A DNA stretch of 6,884 nt from an uncultured Erysipelotrichaceae bacterium (GTDB lineage Bacteria; Bacillota_I; Bacilli_A; RFN20; CAG-288), in NCBI GenBank assembly GCA_902771745.1, contig CACXYG010000076.1, positions 1 to 6,884 of the forward strand, written 5' to 3'. Both the position numbers and the translations under genes were made by a program. Below, one piece after another: positions 1 through 5,777 of this stretch. Under the pieces are notes generated by a model. That model saw nothing but the letters and a program-made list of their open reading frames with translations. It had not been told where the DNA came from and did not search any database. Positions within the stretch are counted from its first letter, which is position 1. Each line of letters begins with the position of its first letter.

Positions 1-21
1 AAAGGCTCTTTCAATAGAATT

Positions 22-43
22 GCGCCACAGTTTAGTGCGGCGC
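22..43 (-). other. GC-rich hairpin at the predicted 5' end of a leftward transcript
   Basis: The minus strand reads GCGCCGCA, a 6-base loop, then TGTGGCGC. This gives eight stem pairs, one of them a G-U wobble. The plus-strand version has a C-A mismatch at that place, so the structure favours RNA made from the minus strand. No U-run follows, so it is not an intrinsic terminator. It starts within a few bases of the transcription start predicted from the -10 box at 48-53. It could be a 5' stabilising hairpin, part of a leader regulator, or the first stem of a structured RNA. I do not recognise a family. Confidence 0.4.
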
Positions 44-47
44 CGAT

Positions 48-56
48 ATTATACCA
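48..56 (-). promoter_or_regulatory. Candidate extended -10 promoter, leftward
   Basis: The minus strand shows TGGTATAAT, which is the extended -10 form TGnTATAAT with a perfect hexamer at 48-53. No good -35 hexamer is found 16-18 bases upstream, which is tolerated for extended -10 promoters. Transcription would start near position 41 and leave the window to the left. Its position just after the terminator at 137-183 fits the start of a new unit. Confidence 0.45.
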
Positions 57-136
57 ATTCTGATGCTGATTTATCCCTCACGTGCACTATAGAGTTTTTA
101 TTCTACCAAGACAAGAATTAAAGTTCAATTCTACAG

Positions 137-183
137 AAAAGGGCTGCCCGTTCACACATATCTATGTGGTTGGACAGCCCCTT
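137..183 (-). terminator. Rho-independent terminator of the substrate-binding protein gene
   Basis: The outer stem pairs 141-149 with 172-180 (nine pairs in minus-strand RNA, one a G-U). An inner stem pairs roughly 155-159 with 164-168 around a 4-base loop. On the minus strand it is followed by TTTT (137-140), and it begins only a few bases after the TGA stop at 186-188. On the plus strand CCCTTT follows, so it could act weakly in both directions, but the wobble pair is only possible in the minus-strand transcript. Confidence 0.85.
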
Positions 184-185
184 TA

Positions 186-1394
186 TCAGAGATTTACTTT
201 TGCGTAACCGGATTTCTCAACCAGTTCCTGACCTTCAGGACCGACCACCCAATCCAGAAGCTTTTTGATGTTCTTGGTTTTTCTGTTACCTTCTTTGTAG
301 GTGGCAACAAAGCAACTGGTCATCGGATAAGTTTCATTAGAGATGGTCGTCTTACTTGGTTCGACACCATTGACACTCAAGATCTTGATGTCATTAGCCT
401 GTTGTAAGGCCGTAGCATAATAATAGAAGGAGAAGCCGATTGCACCAGGATAGTTATGATAATTAGAGACGACTTCAATGATACCGGACATGGCGCCAGA
501 GATGAGTTCCTTTGGTGTATTGCTGGTATCGACATTAGGGAAATAACGATCAAAGGCCGTCTGAGAACCGCTGCCGGGATTACGGATGTAAGGAAGAATC
601 TTGGTATCTGTACCACCGACTTCTTTCCAGTTGGTGATCTTGCCGTTGTAGATATCTCTAATCTGTTCCATCGTCAAGGAGTCAACATGGTTGTTGACGT
701 TGGTGAAGAAGACAAAACCTTCTTTACCAATCGGTGTCATATTGAGAGTGAAATCACCGTTTTCCTCTTTTCCATTTTCGAGCAGATTCTCGTCAGGAGC
801 AGCACCAAACATGACATCATTTAAACCATCAAATAAGTTATAGTAGCCACCGATGGTGTTGTTATAAGTGAAGGGGGAACCCGGTGCGTTTAAAGGTTCG
901 ATATTGGATGGATAAGTGGCATTGACAAAGGATGAATACATCGGGAATAAGGCAGCCGCTCCATCGACAACAGGAAGTTCATCTAAGATGCTGAACTGTA
1001 GGGAGGCTTTTTTATCTAGACGAGCGATTTTGCTGTTTTCATCAAATGGCAGATACTGATTGGTGTCGATGCTGGTGTTATCCACGATGATCTTGGAATA
1101 GTGATAAGCATCAGCAATACCAACACCACCTAAGGTTAAGCCGGTAGCAACAGTGATTCCTAAGGCGACTAATAAGGTAATCTTTCTTGCTTTCTTGTTG
1201 GTGATAAACCAAGCGACAAACAAAGTGATGATCGCCAATAAGAAGCCAAAGGAAGCGAAGTAGTATTTCGGATAAATAAAATACAGCATAAAATAATAGA
1301 CCCATCCTAGGATGAATCCAGCCACTGCTAAAAGAATGATTTTACCAATGGTTGCTAAAACACGGAGTACGACATCAGACGAATTTTCTTTCAT
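186..1394 (-). CDS. Membrane-anchored PstS-like phosphate-type substrate-binding protein
   Basis: This 402-residue protein has two parts. Residues about 15-41, 46-65 and 72-94 are three hydrophobic helices. The basic stretch NKKARK (66-71) after helix 2 predicts a cytoplasmic loop, so helix 3 exits and the rest lies outside the cell. Residues about 128-402 are a periplasmic-binding-protein type 2 domain of the PstS kind: DGAAALFP (144-151) is the first anion-binding loop, GKITNWKEVGG (251-261) is the typical hinge-region motif, and RNPGSGSQTAF (271-281) matches the R-x-x-GSGT phosphate-contact loop. There is no lipobox or cleavable signal peptide, unlike ordinary PstS. The start is fixed by GAGG nine bases upstream of ATG and by a strong promoter. 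No pstC, pstA or pstB is visible and a terminator follows directly, so it appears to stand alone. Phosphate binding is inferred from the family; the protein could instead sense phosphate or bind another oxyanion. Confidence 0.85.
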   Translation of the reverse strand: MKENSSDVVLRVLATIGKIILLAVAGFILGWVYYFMLYFIYPKYYFASFGFLLAIITLFVAWFITNKKARKITLLVALGITVATGLTLGGVGIADAYHYSKIIVDNTSIDTNQYLPFDENSKIARLDKKASLQFSILDELPVVDGAAALFPMYSSFVNATYPSNIEPLNAPGSPFTYNNTIGGYYNLFDGLNDVMFGAAPDENLLENGKEENGDFTLNMTPIGKEGFVFFTNVNNHVDSLTMEQIRDIYNGKITNWKEVGGTDTKILPYIRNPGSGSQTAFDRYFPNVDTSNTPKELISGAMSGIIEVVSNYHNYPGAIGFSFYYYATALQQANDIKILSVNGVEPSKTTISNETYPMTSCFVATYKEGNRKTKNIKKLLDWVVGPEGQELVEKSGYAKVNL

Positions 1395-1413
1395 TTTTGC
1401 GTTCCTCTATATA

Positions 1414-1441
1414 CGTTACATACAGTTCTATTATAGTAACG
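1414..1441. repeat. Inverted repeat flanking the -10 box of the PstS-like gene
   Basis: CGTTAC at 1414-1419 and GTAACG at 1436-1441 are perfect 6-base inverted arms 16 bases apart. The right arm lies immediately upstream of the -10 hexamer and the left arm is near +10, so a bound protein would cover the start of transcription. The arms are short enough to arise by chance. It does not match the direct-repeat layout of a Pho box that I could confirm by eye. Confidence 0.3.
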
Positions 1442-1457
1442 ATTATATTTTTGTCAA
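1430..1457 (-). promoter_or_regulatory. Strong sigma-A type promoter of the PstS-like gene
   Basis: The minus strand has TTGACA at 1452-1457 and TATAAT at 1430-1435, both perfect consensus hexamers, separated by 16 bases. Transcription would begin near 1423, giving a leader of about 29 bases that contains the GAGG ribosome site. This is the best-matching promoter in the window and implies high basal expression unless a repressor acts at the overlapping inverted repeat. Confidence 0.85.
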
Positions 1458-1486
1458 ATAATTAAGGGAACAAACATATCCTTTAC

Positions 1487-2011
1487 TTATTTGGAATAGG
1501 TATAAGTGATATCTAGTTTTAGAGTATTGCTTTCCTCTCCTTTACTCTTGGTGGTGTTGATACTGATGGTAGTGATAAGACCATAGGAGTTAAATTCGAT
1601 GGTCTGTTCACTTACGGTTTCACCAGTGATGGTGGTATGAGCTTTAAATCCTTCACTGCTACCATAATAATAAGTAGAAGAACTATCAGCCTCACTTTCA
1701 CTAAGAATATCCTTAGCCATGAAGTTGACATAACTAGAAGAGTAGTAGGCGGATTCAGAAATGGTATTGGTCGTGAAACGAGATGTCGTTTCTTCTAAAT
1801 AGTATTCGATCTGATCGATTTTATAATCGTGGATGGATTTCTTGGTCGTGGTACGAACAAAGCCATCGGCGATGACTTTCGTATATGGATGGGAAGAGAC
1901 TTCTCCAGCTTTTTGAATAAAGGAGGCGTAAGTCACTTCGGATTGACAACCACCTAAAAGAAATAAACTAGCTAAGGCGATGAGCAGATTTTTTCTTTTT
2001 GGTTGGTTCAT
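1487..2011 (-). CDS. Putative lipoprotein of unknown function
   Basis: The 174-residue product starts MNQPKRKN, continues with a hydrophobic stretch (9-20) and has LGGC with cysteine 22, a classic signal-peptidase II lipobox. The mature protein of 153 residues should therefore be lipid-anchored on the outer face of the membrane. The mature part is rich in Ser, Thr and Tyr with alternating polar/hydrophobic patterns, suggesting beta structure, and I recognise no domain. An in-frame ATG exists 25 codons upstream, but using it would put the hydrophobic signal internally and run the gene through the terminator hairpin at 2069-2092. The chosen ATG has GAGGGA seven bases upstream. The next gene on the same strand, the PstS-like protein, begins about 90 bases downstream with its own promoter. 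No clear terminator is seen between them, so read-through is possible. Confidence 0.8.
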   Translation of the reverse strand: MNQPKRKNLLIALASLFLLGGCQSEVTYASFIQKAGEVSSHPYTKVIADGFVRTTTKKSIHDYKIDQIEYYLEETTSRFTTNTISESAYYSSSYVNFMAKDILSESEADSSSTYYYGSSEGFKAHTTITGETVSEQTIEFNSYGLITTISINTTKSKGEESNTLKLDITYTYSK

Positions 2012-2030
2012 TATGATTCCCTCGTTAATC

Positions 2031-2059
2031 ATTATATCTTTATTCACAATAAATGTATA
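2031..2059 (-). promoter_or_regulatory. Promoter of the lipoprotein gene
   Basis: A perfect TATAAT lies at 2031-2036 on the minus strand, with a weak -35 TATACA (four of six) at 2054-2059 after a 17-base spacer. The predicted start is near 2024, giving a leader of only about 13 bases that is almost filled by the GAGGGA ribosome site (2018-2023). The -35 hexamer abuts the U-tract of the terminator at 2059-2092. Confidence 0.55.
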
Positions 2060-2092
2060 AAAAAAGTATCCCAAGTGAAGAATCACTTGGGA
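2059..2092 (-). terminator. Rho-independent terminator, leftward
   Basis: TCCCAAGTGA (2069-2078) and TCACTTGGGA (2083-2092) form a perfect 10-pair stem with a 4-base loop. On the minus strand it is followed, three bases later, by seven T residues (2059-2065). It cannot be the first terminator of tRNA-Lys, which already has one at 2183-2206. It is therefore a backup terminator or the 3' end of a separate short RNA. Confidence 0.9.
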
Positions 2093-2120
2093 AGTATCTG
2101 GACCACATCGAGGGCCTACT
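2059..2120 (-). ncRNA. Candidate small RNA of about 60 nt
   Basis: A promoter-like pair at 2127-2155 and the strong terminator at 2059-2092 bracket about 60 bases with no reading frame of note and no ribosome site. The 5' part contains GGCCC and GGTCC about seven bases apart, which can pair with one mismatch, so the RNA would be two consecutive hairpins and a U-tail. I recognise no known family; it does not look like SRP RNA, 6S RNA or a tRNA fragment. The alternative is that this is only a spacer carrying a backup terminator for tRNA-Lys. Confidence 0.35.
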
Positions 2121-2126
2121 ATGTAT

Positions 2127-2155
2127 AGTATAGAGTGTTAAAACCAGCAAAACAA
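2127..2155 (-). promoter_or_regulatory. Candidate promoter for the possible small RNA
   Basis: The minus strand has TTGTTT at 2150-2155 and TATACT at 2127-2132 with a 17-base spacer. The -10 matches five of six consensus positions and the -35 only three. A second -10-like TATACA overlaps at 2122-2127. The site lies between the tRNA-Lys terminator and the next terminator, which is the main reason to take it seriously. Confidence 0.35.
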
Positions 2156-2182
2156 TAAACTGATAGTTTAATGATAGCATAG

Positions 2183-2206
2183 AAAAAAGCCCGATTGCTC
2201 GGGCTT
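2183..2206 (-). terminator. Rho-independent terminator of tRNA-Lys
   Basis: AAGCCCGA (2187-2194) and TCGGGCTT (2199-2206) form an 8-pair stem with a 4-base loop. On the minus strand the loop reads GCAA, a GNRA tetraloop, and the U-tract covers 2183-2188. It begins about 12 bases after the encoded CCA end of the tRNA. Confidence 0.9.
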
Positions 2207-2218
2207 GATTTTACACGA

Positions 2219-2294
2219 TGGTGGATCCTAAGGGACTCGAACCCTTGGCCCACTGATTAAGAGTCAGTTGCTCTACCAACTGAGCTAAGGATCC
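2219..2294 (-). tRNA. tRNA-Lys (CUU anticodon)
   Basis: The 76-base gene folds as a complete cloverleaf. The acceptor arms are GGATCCT and AGGATCC, the D-arm GCTC/GAGC, the anticodon arm ACTGA/TCAGT, and the T-arm AAGGG/CCCTT with loop TTCGAGT. The anticodon loop is CTCTTAA, giving CTT at 2259-2261, which reads the lysine codon AAG. The discriminator is A and the 3' CCA is encoded (2219-2221). It has its own promoter and terminator. It may also receive read-through from the ATPase gene, as no strong terminator separates them. Confidence 0.97.
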
Positions 2295-2308
2295 ATGCAA
2301 CAAAATCG

Positions 2309-2332
2309 TGCTTGTAAAGTATATTACAAGCA
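2309..2332. repeat. Perfect 9-bp inverted repeat centred on the tRNA-Lys -10 box
   Basis: TGCTTGTAA (2309-2317) and TTACAAGCA (2324-2332) are perfect inverted arms. The six bases between them (2318-2323) are exactly the TATACT -10 hexamer of the minus strand. It has no U-run, so it is not a normal terminator for the ATPase gene lying upstream. It may be an operator for a dimeric regulator, a structure in read-through RNA, or coincidence. Confidence 0.5.
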
Positions 2333-2346
2333 TGAAATTATTGCAA
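2318..2346 (-). promoter_or_regulatory. Promoter of tRNA-Lys
   Basis: The minus strand has TTGCAA at 2341-2346 and TATACT at 2318-2323 with a 17-base spacer, matching four of six and five of six consensus positions. Transcription would start near 2311, about 17 bases before the mature tRNA 5' end, a normal precursor leader. The -10 box is the exact centre of an inverted repeat. Confidence 0.75.
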
Positions 2347-2387
2347 GAGTTATTTATGAATTATTTTCAAAAATAATGATTCTAACT

Positions 2388-5090
2388 TTATTTATTCTCA
2401 ACTTCTGGCTTTTCCAGGCGCATTCTATGGGCGATTGTACTCGTTTCTGCAAAACGGACCAACATACCAAGAAGGGCAGATAAACCAGTGAGATAGATGA
2501 TTAACAACAACCACATCGGTTTGGTCAGACTGGTAAAGTCGATACCGACAATCTGATGGCAGAAAGAATGATAGGCAGGACTGGAAGAAGGAATCATACC
2601 AAAGCCAAAGACCATGAGACAAACTAAGAAGATGGTGATGACAAAGCCGATGAAACGATAACGATTCTGGCGATTGGATAATGGGAAGAGAGGTGAACAG
2701 CAGTTATAAGCCATACCTAAACCGACAAACGTCATACTTAAGGAGTTGAGAGTTCTAAAAGCAAGTTCATCCTGAGCTGTCATTTGACCAGCGGCATCTA
2801 AAGTGAATTCCAAGAAGTTACCAGGAAGCGAGAACAAGATATAGTTCATACTGACAGCGATAATCAGACATAAACCCGCCGGCACGGCACGAATGAAGGT
2901 GTTGGATAGGAAGTGACCGGTGATTGGCGCATCGTTTTGCTGAACGGCCAAGAAGACCGAAACAAAGCCGATACAGATCATTTCCGTAACCAAGAGGTTG
3001 TTTGGATCAAACGGATACTTGATACCATTACCACCATTGAGATAGGTGAGCAAAACGATGATGGTGAAGACGATGGTGAAGATGGTCTTCATCAAGTAGA
3101 GAGCGGAAGAACGCTGAACGTTGTTGACGACTCTTCTACCTTCTCTGACCGCTGATGGCATAGAGGCAAAGTTGGAATCCATCAAGACTAAGTTGGCAGT
3201 GTTTCTGGCAGCGCTAGAACCATTGGCCATCGCTACGGAGCAATCCGCCTTCTTCATGGCCAGTAAGTCGTTGACACCATCACCTGTCATACCGACGGTT
3301 TTACCCTGACGCTTTAATTCGGCAACGATGATGGCTTTCTGTTCTGGAGAGACACGACCAAAGACCGTATACATATTGACGATATCTTTGACCTGACTTT
3401 CATTTAAGCCTTCTAAGGAGATACACTTCTCTGCTTCAGGAACACCGCATTTTTTAGCGATTTCACTAGCAGTGAGCGGGTTATCACCAGAGATGATCTT
3501 GATGTCGACACCATTTTCGATAAACCATTTGATGGTATCAGGAGCTTCATCACGGACATGATCTTCTAAGGTGAAGACGGCAATCGGTTTAAAACGATCT
3601 TTGATTTCGCCATTCATGATGGAGTTATCGCTGTGGCAGAGCATGACGACACGATAACCGGCCGTCTCTTTCTTGGCGATATATTCGCCTAATGTTTTAT
3701 CTCTACCTTTGTAGATATATTCTGGAGCGCCAAGAACAAAGGTGCCCATGTTATGGAATTCGACTGCCGAATACTTTCTAGCGCTAGAGAAAGGAATGCT
3801 GTTGACGACACGATATTCTTTGCGCAACGGGAATTTTTGAGACAAGGCTATGGACGTCTGGTTGGATTCTGAGAAAGCCGCCAAGTAAGAACCGACGAGT
3901 TTTTCCATCTCGTAGCCATTATCGACCATCAAGATTTCATCTACGCGCATAGAACCATCAGTCAAAGTACCGGTTTTATCTAAGCAGAGAACGTTGACTC
4001 TCGCTAACATCTCCACAGAATACAAGTCTTGGACTAAGGCGTTTTGTTTGGATAGGGAGAGAATGGAAGTGGCTAAAGAGACAGATGTCAACAAGTACAT
4101 ACCTGAAGGAATCATACCGACCATACTAGCCGCCATAGCTTTGACGGTATCACCAGCGACTAAGAAGAGCTCTCTTCCATTAGAGTAGTAAGCAAGCCAC
4201 TGGGTCCAGAAGGTTAAGGCGCCCAAAGGAAGAATGATGAAACCGATGATTTTAATGACTGCATTTAAGGAACGGACCAATTCCGATTTTGGTTTGGTCA
4301 ATTCTTTGGCTTTGGCTTGGATACCAGAGATGTAGTTATAATCACCGACCAAGTCGGCCTGAACGGTACCAGAACCAGAGACGATGAAGGAACCAGCATA
4401 GATTTTATCGCCTGGTCTTTTGGATATCGGTAAGGATTCACCAGTTAAAAGAGATTCATTGACTTCGATTTTGCCATCTTTGAGGATGGAATCAGTCGGA
4501 ATCTGATCACCGATTTTCAGAATATAGATATCATCTAAGACGATGTCTTCGGTCTGCAGGACAACTTTTTTACCATTGCGGAGAACTTCAAAGGAACTTG
4601 AGGTGACCAGTTTTAATTTATCGATGGTGTATTTGGCCTTGATTTCCTGGAAGATACCGATAGCGGTATTGACCACCGCGATGACAAGGAAGGTAAGTTG
4701 GGTGGATTGCTGGAAGATAATCAACAGCAAGGCAATACCAAAAAGAAGCATGTTAAAGAAGGTCACAACGTTTTCATAAATGATGCGGCCGATGCTCTTA
4801 GAAGTTCTTAATTTAGAAGTGTTGGTCAAGCCACTTTCTTTACGTTGGTTGACCTGTTCTTCATTTAAACCTTGATCCAGTTTTGGTTGATAACGAGGGG
4901 TGTCTAAAGGGAGCTGACGAACGCTCAGTGGCGGTTTGACATCAGCGTGTTTCTGAATTTCTTCTTTACTTAAAATGGTGGTATCTTTGGATACCTTTAC
5001 CATTTCTTCTGTCTGTTTATTATTGTTTTTATCTTCATTGGCCGTTTTTTTACGGCTGAAGAACTTATTTTTGATATCACTAAAACCCAT
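2388..5090 (-). CDS. P-type cation-transporting ATPase, CtpE-like
   Basis: This 900-residue membrane pump couples ATP hydrolysis to cation transport. Residues 1-73 are a charged, Lys/Asn-rich cytoplasmic tail. Two membrane helices follow (about 108-127 and 132-149), then the actuator domain with TGES (216-219), then two more helices (about 279-300 and 316-341). The phosphorylation motif DKTGTLT begins at Asp371. The nucleotide-binding domain includes the LGAPE motif (453-457), and the hinge motif TGDGVND is at 602-608. Six further helices fill about 663-881, giving ten in all. The pattern MIPSGMYLLTSVSLA followed by a conserved ALVQDL segment resembles the CtpE group, for which calcium uptake has been reported in mycobacteria. 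Calcium as substrate is inference. Ser329 stands where P2-type calcium pumps usually have the Glu of PEG. No ribosome site precedes the ATG, and an inverted repeat lies just upstream. tdk ends 51 bases upstream, so some co-transcription is possible. Confidence 0.9.
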   Translation of the reverse strand: MGFSDIKNKFFSRKKTANEDKNNNKQTEEMVKVSKDTTILSKEEIQKHADVKPPLSVRQLPLDTPRYQPKLDQGLNEEQVNQRKESGLTNTSKLRTSKSIGRIIYENVVTFFNMLLFGIALLLIIFQQSTQLTFLVIAVVNTAIGIFQEIKAKYTIDKLKLVTSSSFEVLRNGKKVVLQTEDIVLDDIYILKIGDQIPTDSILKDGKIEVNESLLTGESLPISKRPGDKIYAGSFIVSGSGTVQADLVGDYNYISGIQAKAKELTKPKSELVRSLNAVIKIIGFIILPLGALTFWTQWLAYYSNGRELFLVAGDTVKAMAASMVGMIPSGMYLLTSVSLATSILSLSKQNALVQDLYSVEMLARVNVLCLDKTGTLTDGSMRVDEILMVDNGYEMEKLVGSYLAAFSESNQTSIALSQKFPLRKEYRVVNSIPFSSARKYSAVEFHNMGTFVLGAPEYIYKGRDKTLGEYIAKKETAGYRVVMLCHSDNSIMNGEIKDRFKPIAVFTLEDHVRDEAPDTIKWFIENGVDIKIISGDNPLTASEIAKKCGVPEAEKCISLEGLNESQVKDIVNMYTVFGRVSPEQKAIIVAELKRQGKTVGMTGDGVNDLLAMKKADCSVAMANGSSAARNTANLVLMDSNFASMPSAVREGRRVVNNVQRSSALYLMKTIFTIVFTIIVLLTYLNGGNGIKYPFDPNNLLVTEMICIGFVSVFLAVQQNDAPITGHFLSNTFIRAVPAGLCLIIAVSMNYILFSLPGNFLEFTLDAAGQMTAQDELAFRTLNSLSMTFVGLGMAYNCCSPLFPLSNRQNRYRFIGFVITIFLVCLMVFGFGMIPSSSPAYHSFCHQIVGIDFTSLTKPMWLLLIIYLTGLSALLGMLVRFAETSTIAHRMRLEKPEVENK

Positions 5091-5094
5091 GATG

Positions 5095-5115
5095 TTAATA
5101 TTGTATCAATATTAA
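5095..5115. repeat. Perfect 9-bp inverted repeat just upstream of the ATPase start
   Basis: TTAATATTG (5095-5103), TAT, then CAATATTAA (5107-5115) form a perfect inverted repeat ending four bases before the ATPase ATG. It covers the candidate extended -10 box and the probable transcription start, an ideal position for a repressor. It could also fold as a weak AU hairpin in RNA reading through from tdk, hiding the start codon. It does not match the CopY-type TACAnnTGTA operator. Confidence 0.55.
5100..5108 (-). promoter_or_regulatory. Candidate extended -10 promoter of the ATPase gene, possibly leaderless
   Basis: The minus strand reads TGATACAAT, an extended -10 with the hexamer TACAAT at 5100-5105. 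No good -35 is present 17 bases upstream. Transcription would start near 5093, only two to four bases before the ATG at 5088-5090. Together with the absence of any Shine-Dalgarno sequence this suggests a leaderless mRNA. Confidence 0.45.
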
Positions 5116-5141
5116 GGGTTCGTTTTGTAGGTTAAATCGAA

Positions 5142-5732
5142 TTAATTGTTTTTTGGCTTACCAGGAACAATGTGGTGTTTTCTACAACGGGCTTCATAAG
5201 ATTCCTTGGCACCAACCTGGATGACAGGGTCATCATAGTTGGCGGGTTCCCCGTTGACTAAACGCTGTGTTCTAGTAGCAGCACAACCGCAGACAGTACA
5301 AGCCGCGGTAAGTTTAGTGACAAATTCTGCTCTAGCTAATAGAACTGGCATAGGACCAAAAGGTTCTCCTCTGAAGTCCGTATCCAAACCAGCAACGATG
5401 ACACGAATGCCACGATCGGCAAATTTCTCGACCAAATCGACAATAGGGTCACCAAAAAACTGAACTTCATCAATGGCTACTACCTGAACATCAGGAGTGA
5501 CAAGATCATCGATTTCCTGGGTGTTTCTGACAGCGTAAGCCTGATACTTCTCACCATCGTGAGAAGCGATAGCTGTTTTATCATAACGGTTATCGATGGC
5601 TGGTTTAAAAGCGATGATTTTCTGGTGGGCATAGGTGAGGGTTTTAACGCGACGAATGAGTTCTTCGCTCTTACCGGCAAACATAGGTCCGCAGATAACT
5701 TCTAACCAACCTTTTTGTAATTCTTGATACAT
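5142..5732 (-). CDS. tdk: Thymidine kinase (TK1 type)
   Basis: This cytoplasmic enzyme phosphorylates thymidine to dTMP with ATP in pyrimidine salvage. The 196-residue length is typical of the bacterial TK1 family. The P-loop GPMFAGKS is at 15-22. DEVQFF (88-93) contains the probable catalytic Glu89. The structural zinc site is seen as CTVC (145-148) and CRKH (183-186). The lasso segment ESYEARC (178-183) closes over the nucleoside. A longer in-frame ATG 53 codons upstream would carry the protein back through a transcription terminator and add unrelated residues. The chosen ATG has AAAGAGG nine bases upstream and its own promoter. The gene is followed after 51 bases by the ATPase gene, with no clear terminator between. 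Confidence 0.96.
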   Translation of the reverse strand: MYQELQKGWLEVICGPMFAGKSEELIRRVKTLTYAHQKIIAFKPAIDNRYDKTAIASHDGEKYQAYAVRNTQEIDDLVTPDVQVVAIDEVQFFGDPIVDLVEKFADRGIRVIVAGLDTDFRGEPFGPMPVLLARAEFVTKLTAACTVCGCAATRTQRLVNGEPANYDDPVIQVGAKESYEARCRKHHIVPGKPKNN

Positions 5733-5768
5733 GATAGGTAACCTCTTTCTTTCGTATGAAACAATCAA

Positions 5769-5777
5769 ATTATAGCA
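5769..5777 (-). promoter_or_regulatory. Extended -10 promoter of tdk
   Basis: The minus strand reads TGCTATAAT, a perfect extended -10 with TATAAT at 5769-5774. No convincing -35 hexamer is present; that position falls in the terminator stem of the upstream gene. Transcription would start near 5762, giving a leader of about 30 bases with the AAAGAGG ribosome site. Confidence 0.65.

Larger units (their letters stand above)
1..136. other. Left-edge intergenic region without a supported gene
   Basis: I see no supportable gene here. On the plus strand one frame is open from the window edge for 20 codons to a TGA at 61-63 and a second for about 39 codons, but neither has recognisable content, so a gene ending at the left edge cannot be claimed. 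On the minus strand there is an extended -10 box and a stable hairpin, listed separately. The region lies just past the terminator of the substrate-binding protein gene, so it is most likely the promoter and leader region of the next leftward gene, which is outside the window. Confidence 0.4.

Noticed and set aside
1..63. C-terminal fragment of a plus-strand gene ending at TGA 61-63
   Set aside because: Only 20 codons are open, a second frame is open for longer, and the residues match nothing I recognise, so chance cannot be excluded.
456..824. Plus-strand open frame of 122 codons opposite the PstS-like gene
   Set aside because: It is an antisense shadow of a clearly conserved domain, with no ribosome site or recognisable content.
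2012..2086. Longer N-terminus for the lipoprotein starting at 2086
   Set aside because: It would pass through a perfect terminator hairpin, bury the lipobox signal inside the protein and lacks a ribosome site; the ATG at 2011 has GAGGGA at the right distance.
2360..2377. AT-only inverted repeat after the ATPase stop codon as its terminator
   Set aside because: The 8-bp stem is made only of A-T pairs with a 2-base loop and no following U-tract, so it would be too weak to terminate.
2295..2483. Plus-strand open frame beginning next to tRNA-Lys
   Set aside because: It runs over the tRNA promoter and into the antisense of the ATPase 3' end, with no ribosome site.
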